A stretch of DNA of 39,621 nt from Bremia lactucae (GCF_004359215.1 NC_090624.1:623964-663584); one strand, 5' to 3'; shown: positions 19,941-29,997, counted from the stretch's first letter. Numbers and translations are program-made. The notes: a model not told the origin generated them from the sequence alone.

Positions 19941-21325
19941 CGGTCAACGCCGTCGTCATCCTTCTGCATGAGCGCGCTGCCGATTGCAAAATTACTTGCA
20001 TCGCAGACGACGCTAAAGGGCTTATCCGCGTCTGGCAATGCCAAGACCGGTGCCTCTACAAGAGATTGCTTCACTGATGTGAACGCATCTTCTTGTTCTT
20101 TTAACCAAACCCATTCTGTGTCCTTTTTAAGGAGATCAGATAATGGTTTAGTTTGCTCCGCATAATTCTTGCTATACTTATGCAAGTAATTAGCGAGCCC
20201 TAGGAATTGGCGCAAATCCTTCACATGCCGTGGGATTGGCCATTCCTTTACTGATTTTACCTTGTCTGGGTCTGCTCGTACACCATGTGTACCAACGATG
20301 CAGCCCAGTACAGGTATCTCAGGGACCCCTATGACGCACTTTTGCAAGTTGACGTACAATTGGGCGTCCTTTAAAGTCTGCAACACAGCGTCTAAATGAC
20401 GCTTGTGCGACTCTATTGCGCTCAGCCCGTCCTCGGCCCTACTATGCACGAATACATCGTCAAAGTAATGAGGCGCGTAGGCACGGTGCTGACGCATCAC
20501 GTGAGCCACCACTCGGTTGAATGTCGCTGGTGCGTTTTTCAAACCTTGGGGCATCACAAGCCACTCCCAAAGCATACCGCTTGGGGTGCTTACTGCCGTT
20601 TTGGCTACATCGGACTCTCTCATGAGTACCTGATAGTAGCCATCCTTCAAATCCAACGCGGAATAGACAGTTGACTTTCCCATGGAGTTCAACAAAACAT
20701 CTTTCCGCGGGATTGGCGTTTGCGCCGGTATGGTCGCCATGTTCAGCTTATTGTAAGCATGAACCACACGTCATCCACCTGTGGATTTGCGCACACAAAA
20801 TTTCGGGCTGCAGTGAGGCGATTTGCTTTCACGCATATGACCGGCCTTGGCTCGCTTGTCGAAGAACTCATCGATATAATCGACTTGTTCTTTCGGCAAC
20901 GGCCATTGTCTGGTCACACAACACTTGGTGCTAGGTTCGAGGTCTATTTCGTGCCAGATGCCCCCTATCGCTGGCAGGCGGCTCGGCACTTCCTCTGGGA
21001 ACACATCGCGAAGTTCCAGAACCTCAAAGAACGGAGTGTCTCTCAAGGCATCCCAGCCTTGAGCAGCATACCGCTTCTTGTTGTCCGTTTCTAGGACGCT
21101 CTCATCCATTGTGAACGACAAGCAACAGTCCACCAAGTTCTCTGCTGGAACTGGTGTGACTATTTCGTGGATCTTTCCTTCCTTAAATTCGGCAAAGAAC
21201 AGATCCCACGACATCTCCGGGAGTTTTACTCTCTCCTCGGCAGATTTAAAGACTTGCCGGAGCACCTCAACTGAGGATGCCTCCGCAATTTCTTCTTTGA
21301 CGCCTCGAACACCTCGTTCAAACAC
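19941..21325 (-). pseudogene. Element A hinge and reverse transcriptase, better copy
   Basis: The hinge (21325-20771) reads EIAEASSVEVLRQVFKSAEE and PEMSWDLFFAEFKEGKIHEI, then the RT approach FFEVLELRDVFPEEVPSRLP. From 20767 one frame is open to the gap with the full Gypsy RT. It has RKDVLLNSMGKSTVYSALDL, MLWEWLVMPQGLKNAPATFN, the catalytic APHYFDDVFVHSRAED, PEIPVLGCIVGTHGVRADPD, LRQFLGLANYLHKYSKNYAE and the RNase H start VVCDASNFAIGSALMQKDDD. This is the best-preserved RT in the window. One frameshift separates hinge and palm near 20770. Confidence 0.88.
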
Positions 21326-21397
21326 CCGTCCTCTTTAATAGGATGCTCTCGGTCTGTGCAGAGATATGGGACACATGACTACTTGTCATTGCCCTTT

Positions 21398-21830
21398 TCA
21401 CTTCCCCAGACTCCACGAGCTAGTAGGAATTAATGACGTTTGACATCTCGTCAACGCACCCTCTACTGTGCTCGACACGATATCAGTTGCATACGCCACT
21501 CGCAGGAGCACATCCTTTCCGGTGTCCTGCGTAGAGTTCGCAACTGTGCGTGTACGCCAGTCTATCCATGGTTGATACTTTGCAAACCATGGCATGCCTA
21601 GGATGAGGTCATACGGACTCTCCATACCTAGCACTGCGAACTTCTCTTTACAAGAGCAGTCACCCAAGCTAATGGCGAGTTCTACCTAAATTTCGTCAGA
21701 CTTAACGAGCGCGCTGTTTGCTACACGAACGGTCGCCTCTTCTCGCTCGTCATCCTGGCAAATCGACTTAAACATTGCCGATCTTTTTCTTCGAGCCGCA
21801 ATTTTTCTAAAATCTTTTGATGCACCCGAA
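21398..21830 (-). pseudogene. Element A aspartic protease
   Basis: Aligned with the plus-strand copy at 38238-38780. The active-site segment (WIRVHQKI in a shifted frame, about 21830-21800) corresponds to HVDSGASKDF in the other copy. The open part (21667-21398) reads EKFAVLGMESPYDLILGMPW and FAKYQPWIDWRTRTVANSTQ, the usual second half of a Gypsy protease. A stop separates the two parts. Confidence 0.75.
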
Positions 21831-21975
21831 TCCACTAGGAGGGTCATCACCTGGTTATAGCCTCGTACTTGAGCGTTATAGACCAGCAGGGTTGAGGTCC
21901 GAAATTATGAGATCTCAGGACTATGCTACCCATTTGTTCGACAACTCTAAACTTAAGGGTAGCTTCAGAGTCCGC

Positions 21976-23050
21976 GTCAGTAGGGCATCCCGCCCCTACT
22001 GCGCTCCTGCATTTCCCGACCCCTCAGTGGTCGATGCAGAACTCATGCGTCTCGCACACTGGTTCTTGCCATCGCCCTTTGGGAAGGGAGTCCTCTTGCT
22101 GGGCATCTTTGCCCCAGCAGGGACCCTGGCATAGCAGCGAGCCATCAGATGGCTGCGCTTGCCGCATTTATAGCAGACAACGTCTGCAATGCCCAACTCC
22201 ATGGGCTTATACCAAGCTGCCGCCGAGGCACTGCTGTAGGATTGCTCCTCAACTAAGGCAATTTAAATTGTCTCCTCCGTCGTCTACGGCACCTTGCTGA
22301 AAAGGGCCTGTCGCGATGGGCCGTAGTCCGTTCATAAACGTGGGCACCTTAATGTGCTCCGGAATCGGACATACGATAATAGATGCCGACAGTAAGCGCA
22401 TCTCTTGCACATAATCTTGCAGAGATCGGTTCGCCTGTCACGCTCTAAAGAAGCGCGCCTGAAGCAGCACTTCGTTGTTCGGCGGCTAGTACAGGGCGCG
22501 AATATATTCCTTAAAGATCGCTCATGTTGGGAACGCCTTAACATCCACCATAAAGCGCCGGGTAAGCCCACTCACAGGCCTTACCGCGCAGACGCGACAT
22601 GGCGTACGACACCATACGGCTGTCGTCCTCGATGAGCTGCGCCACACCGCACTGCTCCACGGCTAAAAGCCAGGGGACAATCGTGTGCGCCGCAGTTCCA
22701 TCAAACTTGGGCAAGCCCATCCGAATGGGCCTCGGCTAATCCAGCCGGGCAGAGAGCATCTCAACAATCCTGTTGAGAGCCTCGCTCCGAGCCTGCTCAT
22801 GCCTCAGCTCATCCTGAGTCTGAGTGACGGACTCCGCCGCAACATGGCTCTGTGCCTCAAACTGCTCCAACTGAGCAACATGTTGCTCAGGAGGACTGCC
22901 CAGGAGCCTGGCAGGGCTTGTTCACTAAGTCCCTGCGCCATATGCCCTGCCACCTCCCGACGATGTTCAAAGAGGTGGGGAAAAGAGCCCAATCGATGTT
23001 GCGGTCCATCTTCACGTACACACGCAGAGATGCGGGTCGTGGAAAGGATT
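21976..23050 (-). pseudogene. Element A gag with zinc knuckle
   Basis: On the minus strand after the primer-binding site: HLFEHRREVAGHMAQGLSEQ near 22980, a helical region (EQHVAQLEQFEA, TQTQDELRHEQARSEA), then IRMGLPKFDGTAAHTIVPWL and VEQCGVAQLIEDDSRMVSYA with MSRLRGKACEWAYPAL (22720-22540), the capsid-like gag domain. After several stops a CCHC knuckle follows (VCYKCGKRSHLMARCYA, 22180-22130); the same motif reads KRGH in the 37.9-kb copy. The block is duplicated at 24191-25270. Confidence 0.75.
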
Positions 23051-23063
23051 TCAAGTACTACCA
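23050..23063 (-). other. Primer-binding site of element A
   Basis: The minus strand reads TGGTAGTACTTGA two bases after the LTR end. The same site is at 25268-25281 (minus) and 36977-36990 (plus). Confidence 0.65.
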
Positions 23064-23065
23064 AG

Positions 23066-23509
23066 TGTAGGTAGGCACGTCTTAATGCGGCCACGCTCTA
23101 CTTAGACTCACAACCTAGCACAGCGAGGAAACGGCTAGACCGTCTTCTCTTGCGTGCAGCGGGTAGTTGTGGTGGGCGCCTTAGCGACCTCACTCAACGC
23201 ACTAAGTACTCTAGTAAAGTGTCGTCACGGGAGCGGTAATTCGGCTCCTCGTGCGCACTTACTAAATAGAAAGTGGTTTTCAGACTGATTTATATTTAAT
23301 CGCATGACGCTAGCCGCCATCACGGATGACGCTAGGCGTCATTCCTCCTAATATGAATGCACATATGTGCATCACATACACAAGGGTTGGTCAGAAATGA
23401 GAACCACACCCAAGTAGTGGGTCTAAATACTTTATTTAAGTAATTGACCATCCCCTTAAGTACACCAAGTGTACTTTACGGGGACTGTGTAACATTAGGG
23501 CAACTTTAG
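23066..23509 (-). repeat. 5' LTR of element A (minus)
   Basis: LTR-A with its inner end at 23066 (TGTAGG on plus). An internal deletion of roughly 85 bp relative to 6847-7594 lies just after TTTAATCGCAT. The outermost bases TGTAACGGG are missing. The LTR stops at CTTTAG and LTR-B begins at the next base. Confidence 0.85.
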
Positions 23510-23951
23510 TGTAACGGGGTGTATCATTACATGAAATTAACACTTAAAGGTTATTAATAAATATATTTCGTAAAAGGTAGATAATATTTGGAGGATATTA
23601 CTTTAAATAGTAATGTTTAGAAATCTTATCCATAAATAGGTATAGGCCATTATATCTATTTATCCCGCAGACTAATCAACTGTAGATGTAAACAAAAGAG
23701 AGAGACATATAAGATTTCGATTGTATGTTTAGTATAAGTTTATAGTTAAGTTAGCATTAAAAGATAGAAAGAAGAGAAACTGTATTATATTATTACAGTT
23801 ATCATTTACCCCTCTTTAAAGCAAAAGTTTTGAAGAGAAGTCTTCCTCTCCACGTACTAGTGTACATAAAGTGACGTGAGGCACCACTCGCAACTGAAGC
23901 AGGCGAAGTGGACTTGTACTGGAGCAGTACAAGACGTAGTGCCCCGTTACA
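23510..23951 (+). repeat. Solo LTR, family B
   Basis: A complete 442-bp LTR with 10-bp perfect terminal inverted repeats (TGTAACGGGG...CCCCGTTACA). No primer-binding site or gag follows. The flanking pentamers TTTAG and CTGAA do not match, so it did not arise here by simple insertion and LTR-LTR recombination. Confidence 0.9.
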
Positions 23952-24190
23952 CTGAATATGATACTTAAATGCTGAGTAAAGTATATGTTTCCGGTTGATG
24001 GCAGCGGAACATCGTCAATACGGTAACTTCGACAAATTTGATAAATATTAGCCAACAGTGGAAGTACGACACCACGATTTGAGACCTCAGCAGAAGCAAC
24101 ACCCCAAGTTAATAGTTCCGAATATAAATAAAGAAGCAATCGAAAATCATGCCTTTGGTGCTAATACAAGCATGACGTCGAATTCTACGC
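23952..24190 (-). pseudogene. Possible coding fragment of unknown gene
   Basis: Between the two duplicated blocks the minus strand has an uninterrupted, protein-like frame: DFRLLLYLYSELLTWGVASA, EVSNRGVVLPLLANIYQICR and SYRIDDVPLPSTGNIYFTQH, which runs into the LTR-B end. It has no similarity to other sequence in the window. A TAG just upstream (…TTAG/CACCAAAGG) could be a stop or an intron end. It may be an exon of a host gene broken by the LTR, or chance. I cannot name the family. Confidence 0.3.
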
Positions 24191-25270
24191 CGCGTCAGTA
24201 GAGCATCCCGCCCCGACTGCGCTCCTGAATATCCCGACCCCTCAGTGGTCGATGCAGAACTCATGCGTCTCGCACACTGGTTCTTGCTATCGCTCTTTCA
24301 GAATGGAGTCCTTTTGCTGGGCATCTTTGCCCCAGCAGGGACCCTGGCATAGCAGCGAGCCATCAGATGGCTGCGCTTGCCGCATTTATAGCAGACAACG
24401 TCTGCAATGCCCAACTCCATGGGCTTATACCAAGCTGCCGCCGAGGCACTGCTGTAGGATTGCTCCTCAACTAAGGCAATTTAAATTGTCTCCTCCGTCG
24501 TCTACGGCACCTTGCTGAAAAGGGCCTGTCGCGATGGGCCGTAGTCCGTTCATAAACGTGGGCACCTTAATGTGCTCCGGAATCGGACATACGATAATAG
24601 ATGCCGACAGTAAGCGCATCTCTTGCACATAATCTTGCAGAGATCGGTTCGCCTGTCACGCTCTAAAGAAGCGCGCCTGAAGCAGCACTTCGTTGTTCGG
24701 CGGCTAGTACAGGGCGCGAATATATTCCTTAAAGATCGCTCATGTTGGGAACGCCTTAACATCCACCATAAAGCGCCGGGTAAGCCCACTCACAGGCCTT
24801 ACCGCGCAGGCGCGACATGGCGTACGACACCATACGGCTGTCGTCGTCGATGAGCTGCGCCACACCGCACTGCTCCACGGCTAACAGCCAGGGGACAGTC
24901 GTGTGCGCTGCAGTTTCATCACACTTGGGCAAGCCCATCCGAATGGGCCTCGGCTAATCCAGCCGGGCGGATAGCATCTCAACAATCTTGTTGAGATCCT
25001 CGCTCCGAGCCTGCTCATGCCTCAGCTCATCCTGAGTCTGAGTGACGGACTCCGCCGCAACATGGCTCTGTGCCTCAAACTGCTCCAACTGAGCAACATG
25101 TTGCTCAGGAGGACTGCCCAGGAGCCTGGCAGGGCTTGTTCACTAAGTCCCTGCGCCATATGCCCTGCCACCTCCCGACGATGTTCAAAGAGGTGGGGAA
25201 AAGAGCCCAATCGATGTTGCGGTCCATCTTCACGTACACACGCAGAGATGCGGGTCGTGGAAAGGATTTC
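24191..25270 (-). pseudogene. Duplicated element A gag block
   Basis: Nearly identical to 21973-23050, with the same frameshifts and stops. It carries the zinc knuckle end, capsid-like domain (MGLPKCDETAAHTTVPWLLA, 24938-24880) and N-terminal helices. It begins abruptly at CGCGTCAGTAGAGCATCC and lacks everything from the protease onward. Because inherited defects are shared, it is a DNA-level duplicate rather than an independent insertion. Confidence 0.85.
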
Positions 25271-25283
25271 AAGTACTACCAAG

Positions 25284-25723
25284 TGTAGGTAGGCACGTCT
25301 TAATGCGGCCACGCTCTACTTAGACACACAACCTAGCACAGCGAGGAAACGGCTAGCCGGCTTCTCCTGCGTGCAGCGGTAGTTGTGGTGGGCGCCTTAG
25401 CGACCTCACTCAACGCACTAAGTACTCTAGTAAGTGTCGTCACGGGAGCGGTAATTCGGCTCCTCGTGCGCACTTACTAAATAGAAAGTAGTTTTCAGAC
25501 TGATTTATATTTAATCGCATGACGCTAGCCGCCATCACGGATGACGCTAGGCGTCATTCCTCCTAAAATGAATGCACATATGTGCACACATACACAAGGG
25601 TTGGTCAGAAATGAGAACCACACCCAAGTAGTGGGTCCAAATACTTTATTTAAGTAATTGACAATCCCCTTAAGTACACCAAGTGTACTTTACGGGGACT
25701 GTGTAACATTAGGGCAACTTTAG
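25284..25723 (-). repeat. LTR-A, duplicated copy (minus)
   Basis: 440 bp, with the same internal deletion and the same missing outer end as 23066-23509. It abuts LTR-B at 25724 with the identical junction CTTTAG/TGTAACGGGG. Confidence 0.88.
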
Positions 25724-26144
25724 TGTAACGGGGTGTATCATTACATGAAATTAACACTTAAAGGTTGTTAATTAATATATTATCTAAAAGGAAGATAATA
25801 TTTGGAGAATATTACTTCAAATAGAAATGTTCAAAAATCTTATCCATAAATAGGTATAGGCCATTATATCTATTTATCCCGCAGACTAATCAACTGTAGA
25901 TGTAAACAAAAGAGAGAGACATATAAGATAAGATTTCAATTGCATGTTTAGGATAAGTTTATAATAAAGTTAGAATTTAAAAGATAAAAAAAAGAGATAC
26001 TTAATTATATTAATACAGTTTTCATTTAACCCTCTTTAAGCTAGTTACCTCAAAGAGAAGTCTTCCTCTGCACGTACACTTCGCACTGCAACAGGTGCGA
26101 AGTGGACTTTACTGAAACAAAACAAGTCGTAGTGCCCCGTTACA
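25724..26144 (+). repeat. 5' LTR of plus-strand element B
   Basis: 421 bp, TGTAACGGGG to CCCCGTTACA, followed by two bases and a primer-binding site. Near its end are inverted pairs (CACTTCGCAC/GTGCGAAGTG, about 26077-26106) that could fold the R-U5 part of the RNA. Confidence 0.92.
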
Positions 26145-26146
26145 CC

Positions 26147-26160
26147 TGGTAGCACTTTGT
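26147..26160 (+). other. Primer-binding site of element B
   Basis: TGGTAGCACTTTG starts two bases after the LTR. The minus-strand element B has the same site at 36003-36016. Confidence 0.7.
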
Positions 26161-26194
26161 AGTCCGTCCAAGGACCACATTTCCCACATCTAAC

Positions 26195-27318
26195 ATGGAC
26201 ATGTTAGATGATAGTGGGAATACGCATCACGTTTCCCGTGAAAACTACTACTTTCTAAATGACATAGAAAGGAGTGCGGTCGAACGAATGAGTTCGACCG
26301 TAGGAAACGATGCAATCTTGGCAATGCTGTCCAATTTAAACAGAGATGCCCTCCATTCAGCCATCGCCAAGTTCATACAACATGAACTTGACGAGACGAA
26401 GGAAAAAGTAGCCTTGCTGAATCAGCAAGGCTCTCAACAGGCAGAACTGTTGAAGTTACAACAGGTACAGACCCCTGTACCTGGGATGACGCAAACGCGT
26501 CATCCCGAACCTTAAAAATTGACATCTCTAAGTATAGGGGAGTCGAAGAACACCCCCTCTTGAGATGGTTTGTCGAATTGGACGATGCCATAAGGGCACG
26601 TCACATCGTCGACGAGCAAATGCAAGTCACACTCGCTCAATCAAATCTGGCAGGTCGTGCCAAAACTTGGGCACTGGCCCTTAAGTTGCGTGACCCATAC
26701 GTCTTTGGGTAGCTAGAGGCTTTTAAAGCCCGGCTCAGACAGACGTTTGAACCGCCAAGGGCTGAGTTCAGAGCTCGTTCAGAGCTTCTGAAACTCAAGC
26801 AAGGCAAGCGTGATGTTCACGCATATGCCCACCACATACGACTCTTAGCGAGTTGTATAACAAATAACCCAGTCCATGAACACACGTTGATTACGGTGTT
26901 CATGCAAGGTCTTACGGATGGTCCCGTAAAGACCCACCTGTTCCGCTTGGAACTGGATACGCTTGAAGAAGCAATATCCGTAGCGGAACAGGAGGACTTT
27001 AGCTTGAGACAGGCTCAAGCAAGTTCGTCATCATATCGTCCACCAAGACGACACGAATTAGGAGGTCCAGAACCTATGGGCCTCTCTTACGTCGAAAGTG
27101 AGAGACCTCGCTTCTCGAGCAATAAGCGATTGCAGAAATGCCATCGCTGCCAAAAATTAGGACACTACGCTCATGAGTGTAGTGCCCCACGCCCAGCACC
27201 GAAAGGTACTGAACGTAATTTTCGACCGTATGCCAAAAAGGGCAACGGTCGCGGGTCCGACGTTGTTGCGAAATTGCAACAGCGAGTCGGACCGCCAAAA
27301 AAAGGTCGGGGTCAGTAG
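26195..27318 (+). pseudogene. Element B gag with zinc knuckle
   Basis: The ATG at 26195 (MDMLDDSGNTHHVSRENYYF) is the first after the primer-binding site. A helical N-terminus (FIQHELDETKEKVALLNQQG) leads to a frame break at about 26510, then the capsid-like domain (LRDPYVFG, a TAG at about 26709, LEAFKARLRQTFEPPRAEFR, LTDGPVKTHLFRLELDTLEE). From 26887 the frame is open to 27318 and contains a CCHC knuckle, CHRCQKLGHYAHEC (27139-27180), followed by a basic RNA-binding tail (PYAKKGNGRGSD). Two lesions disable this copy. It aligns along its whole length with 35968-34990 on the minus strand. Confidence 0.88.
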
Positions 27319-27514
27319 GAGCGCGACGCCCTACTGATCCAGCAACCTCAAAAGAATTTCAAATCTCTTGACTAAAGTTGCTCCAGACACAAGTTAAAAA
27401 CTTATTATCAACATTGATAACCCCATTATTTGCAATAAGCCTTGGAATTATTTCAGTGCTCTCTACAAATCATTATGTGTCTTTGCACCTAGTGATGCGG
27501 TATCCCACATCACC

Positions 27515-27631
27515 TTGAAGTTAAAAGTGACAAATGATTTGTCACTCAGAGCCCTGGTGGACTGCGGAGCGTCGAATAACTTTATTCATCGCCAGTCACT
27601 AGAGGGTCGTAGGCTCAAATATGTTCAGCGC
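27515..27631 (+). pseudogene. Element B protease, cut by gap
   Basis: MKLKVTNDLSLRALVDCGAS is the start of a Gypsy protease. The active-site triplet context is VDCGASNNF, with Cys where A and C have Ser. The coding sequence is lost at the N-run after 39 codons. What follows the gap is an LTR-C fragment, not the rest of B. Confidence 0.8.
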
Positions 27632-27731
27632 NNNNNNNNNNNNNNNNNNNNNNNNNNNNNNNNNNNNNNNNNNNNNNNNNNNNNNNNNNNNNNNNNNNNN
27701 NNNNNNNNNNNNNNNNNNNNNNNNNNNNNNN
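27632..27731. other. Assembly gap (100 N, probably of arbitrary length)
   Basis: The gap joins the protease of element B to a piece of LTR-C. Exactly 100 N usually marks a scaffold join of unknown size, so adjacency across it is not proven. Confidence 0.9.
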
Positions 27732-27933
27732 GTGGTCGCCACCAGATATTAATCTGGCGGCCAAAATCTATTTTAATTACCTAGTATAAGATTTTTAGAT
27801 TTTAATAATTAAATAAAGTGCAGTTCCCCTTTTGATCTTAAAGCGTTAAGTGCCTTCAGTTCAATAGAACCAAGTGACTCTCTGAGTCTGAAAGTCTTCC
27901 TCTGACTTTAGGAGCGAAGGTAGCTCCGCTACA
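27732..27933 (+). repeat. LTR-C fragment with internal deletion
   Basis: This matches the 3' part of LTR-C (15760-16106) to the end GCTACA but lacks 158 bp (equivalent to 15874-16031). No primer-binding site follows, so it is a solo or 3' LTR whose start lies in the gap. Confidence 0.85.
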
Positions 27934-28273
27934 ATATCCATGCCTCCTATTGCGGATGTCGGTTACAGTGTGAGAATTTTTCAGTAGTGAATAGCTGGAA
28001 GGAAGGTTGCATCATTTGCTATATCTTTGTCTAAATTTGTATTAGGCTTGAGCTTGCCTACCAGGGTATGACTTTTTAAAAAAAAGCGCAAAACGCGTGA
28101 ATTCACAGCTCGTTCTTTTTGATACAGTACGACAATTTTGCCGCCTTTATAGATCTGCCGATTTAAGCAGCTTAAATGTAATAAAATGTCTAATTATCCC
28201 AATAAAGGCGTCTTACAGCCAAAATTTATAACGTACTATCATAGCGAGTTGCACACCCGGCCACACAACTCAG
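27934..28273. other. Spacer downstream of dynactin gene
   Basis: No ORF or RNA gene recognised. It holds the 3' flank and presumably the 3' UTR of the dynactin gene (transcribed leftward). Confidence 0.5.
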
Positions 28274-29908
28274 CTATGACGGCATTGGGGCCGTAATAAC
28301 AACTGGGACAGTAAGAAGTGAATTTTCAATCACTTCATGCGCGTCTTCATCAAACTTTTCTGTGTCCATAATGAATCGTGCAGAAATAATTGAGATCGAA
28401 TCAACAGGTTTTATCAAGAGCTGCCAGTGGCAGCGAATCGTAATTATACAATGTAAAAGCAATTAGTTACGCATAACATCGTAAGAAATAAGCTTACCGA
28501 GAGTTTTATCTTAATATAATTTCGGGCAGCTTGAAGCAGAATCGCGTTGGGAATATCACCATTAGCACCGTATGGCAACTCCTCTTGAATGAAAGCATCC
28601 GCAAGAGTTGGGTCTTCATAAGGGCCAACAATAATTGGAGTCAAATCTTGCAGTAAAACCTAATCAAACACAAATGAAATCCAAAGAATAGCAAATTATT
28701 TATGTCAACAAAAAGTATACCTGTCCATTCTCACGTATATCACCACCAGCTCCCAAATTTGCAGAAGCAGAGCGAAAAGTGATGCGGATTGCATCATCAA
28801 GTGGATTTTCCACAAAAAGAACGCATTCCAGATTTCCAGTACCTTCAACACGGTATGGTAGTCGCTGGAAGGTAACAATGGGCACGTGATATGCGGCTAA
28901 ATTAGCTTTCTTAAACCAAGACGCAGATACGGGTAACGAGCTATCGCCACTCATAGGACTGATCTGGGGCTTTACAAGAATACCAGCCGTGCCATGTTTA
29001 ATCGACTCGGCACAACGCCAAGCGCGCTTTGCGCGCAGCAGTGGCCGATAAGGGGTAAGCAACTTCACGTCCCGTGACTGATTTAACGGGTTCTGCAGCC
29101 GCTGGTGCAGCGTCGACACCTCGCCCATTTCACATTTTTGCGAAAGAACTTTCAACATTTTACGCGTCATCTCTGGTGTGTCTTCCTTCCAAGAAGCCCC
29201 TTCGTTTTGAAGTACCGCAAGCTGCTTTTTTAACTCGGGCCATTGATGTTCGAGTCTGTTCTCAATCAGCCTCATTTCCTTCTCCTGCAACTTATTCAGC
29301 GCCTGATCGTACTTCCATCCTCCCATTGCAACCAGTCTTTTATATTTAAACTTTTTGATGTGGTTCTCACGCTGAAGCTCTTTCATTGAGTCCGCAAGCG
29401 CCTGAAGTGAGCTACCACGCCCAAAGGCATTTTTAAAAGATGATGTCATCGTTGCAGCGTTGCCTCCACTAGCCAAAGATACCGAGGGAGTTATGTAATA
29501 CGACTGCAATGCCTGAAATACATCTTCGTGAACCGCTTGACGCTCGCGAGTGATAGCTGCCATAATCAACGCGTCCGGGTCATCGTCTACCCATTCTAGC
29601 TCATAAGAGTCCCAGCGGCAGTGCGCACACAGTAGAAAGTAGCCCTGACAGCTTTCGTGAAATGCCGTGGAAAGTATTGTCTGGCACGTGGGGCAACTAA
29701 AGCATCGGCTTGAGCGGTTCTGATACATGGATGCTTCCTTTGATGGCATATTTACCAGTAAATTTCCACAGTAGAAAGATTCAAACTCCTCCACGCTGCA
29801 TTGTGGTAGACGACACACCAGTTTTTGACGCGTTTCACTGTAAAAGAGTAAACTTACGGGCGCCAGGTGTCCACATTTGCAAGCATAGCGAACGCTAACG
29901 TCGGCCAT
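28274..29908 (-). CDS. DCTN4: Dynactin subunit 4 (p62)
   Basis: Three exons: 29908-28721, 28659-28498 and 28420-28274. Introns of 61 and 77 bp have GTATAC...TTAG and GTAAGC...CAG ends, both phase 0. The product has 498 residues (animal p62 is about 460). The N-terminus is rich in zinc-binding Cys pairs (C10, C12, C32, C37, C69, C72, C75, C94, C97; motifs YACKCGHLAP, CFSCPTC, LLCAHCRW). A helical stretch spans about 160-260 (SMKELQRENHIKKFKYKRLV), and a beta-rich C-terminus has SWFKKANLAAYHVPIVTFQR. p62 belongs to the pointed-end complex of dynactin, the adaptor of cytoplasmic dynein. It is the only intact host gene here, wedged between retroelement LTRs. The start is the first ATG of the open frame. 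Confidence 0.9.
28421..28497 (-). other. Intron 2 of dynactin p62 gene
   Basis: On the minus strand it runs GTAAGC to TGGCAG, 77 bp. It joins IKLS to LLIKPVDSISII in frame. Confidence 0.8.
28660..28720 (-). other. Intron 1 of dynactin p62 gene
   Basis: On the minus strand it runs GTATAC to GATTAG, 61 bp. It joins DIRENGQ to VLLQDLTPIIVG in frame. Reading through it gives a stop within 7 codons. Confidence 0.85.
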
Positions 29909-29997
29909 TGCACGAAATACCTCGCAACTATGACATGCCCTATTTGTTAAGCTTATTAATTGCTTATTTTAGGGAAAAAAAATCAAAAGTAAGGGTG
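29909..29997 (-). promoter_or_regulatory. Short upstream region of dynactin p62 gene
   Basis: Only 89 bp separate the start codon from LTR-B. The segment is AT-rich with a T-run (minus strand) and no TATA box that I can defend. The 5' UTR and core promoter must lie here or extend into the LTR. Confidence 0.45.

Larger units (their letters stand above)
6847..23509 (-). mobile_element. Ty3/Gypsy element A, minus strand, interrupted by element C
   Basis: Read on the minus strand the order is: 5' LTR-A (23066-23509), primer-binding site, gag (to 21976), protease, hinge, reverse transcriptase, RNase H, integrase, pol C-terminus (to about 16860), then an opposite-strand ORF (16107-16857 and 7727-7881), polypurine tract (7595-7612) and 3' LTR-A (6847-7594). 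Element C (LTR to LTR, ending at 16106) sits inside the opposite-strand ORF, so A is the older host element. Pol has many stops, a foldback insertion at 18625-18821 and a duplicated hinge-RT segment next to an assembly gap. Treating both halves as one element is an inference from order and orientation. Confidence 0.65.

Noticed and set aside
19379..20767. 462-codon RT ORF on the minus strand
   Set aside because: It spans 146 N and repeats the hinge after the gap; the two sides are separate copies.
22804..23094. 96-codon minus ORFs at 22804-23094 and 25022-25312
   Set aside because: These are alternative frames of element A gag; part runs into the LTR and only the HLFEHRREVAGHMAQGLSEQ piece is likely genuine.
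29074..29349. Plus-strand ORFs inside 28700-29908
   Set aside because: Shadows of the dynactin p62 coding strand.
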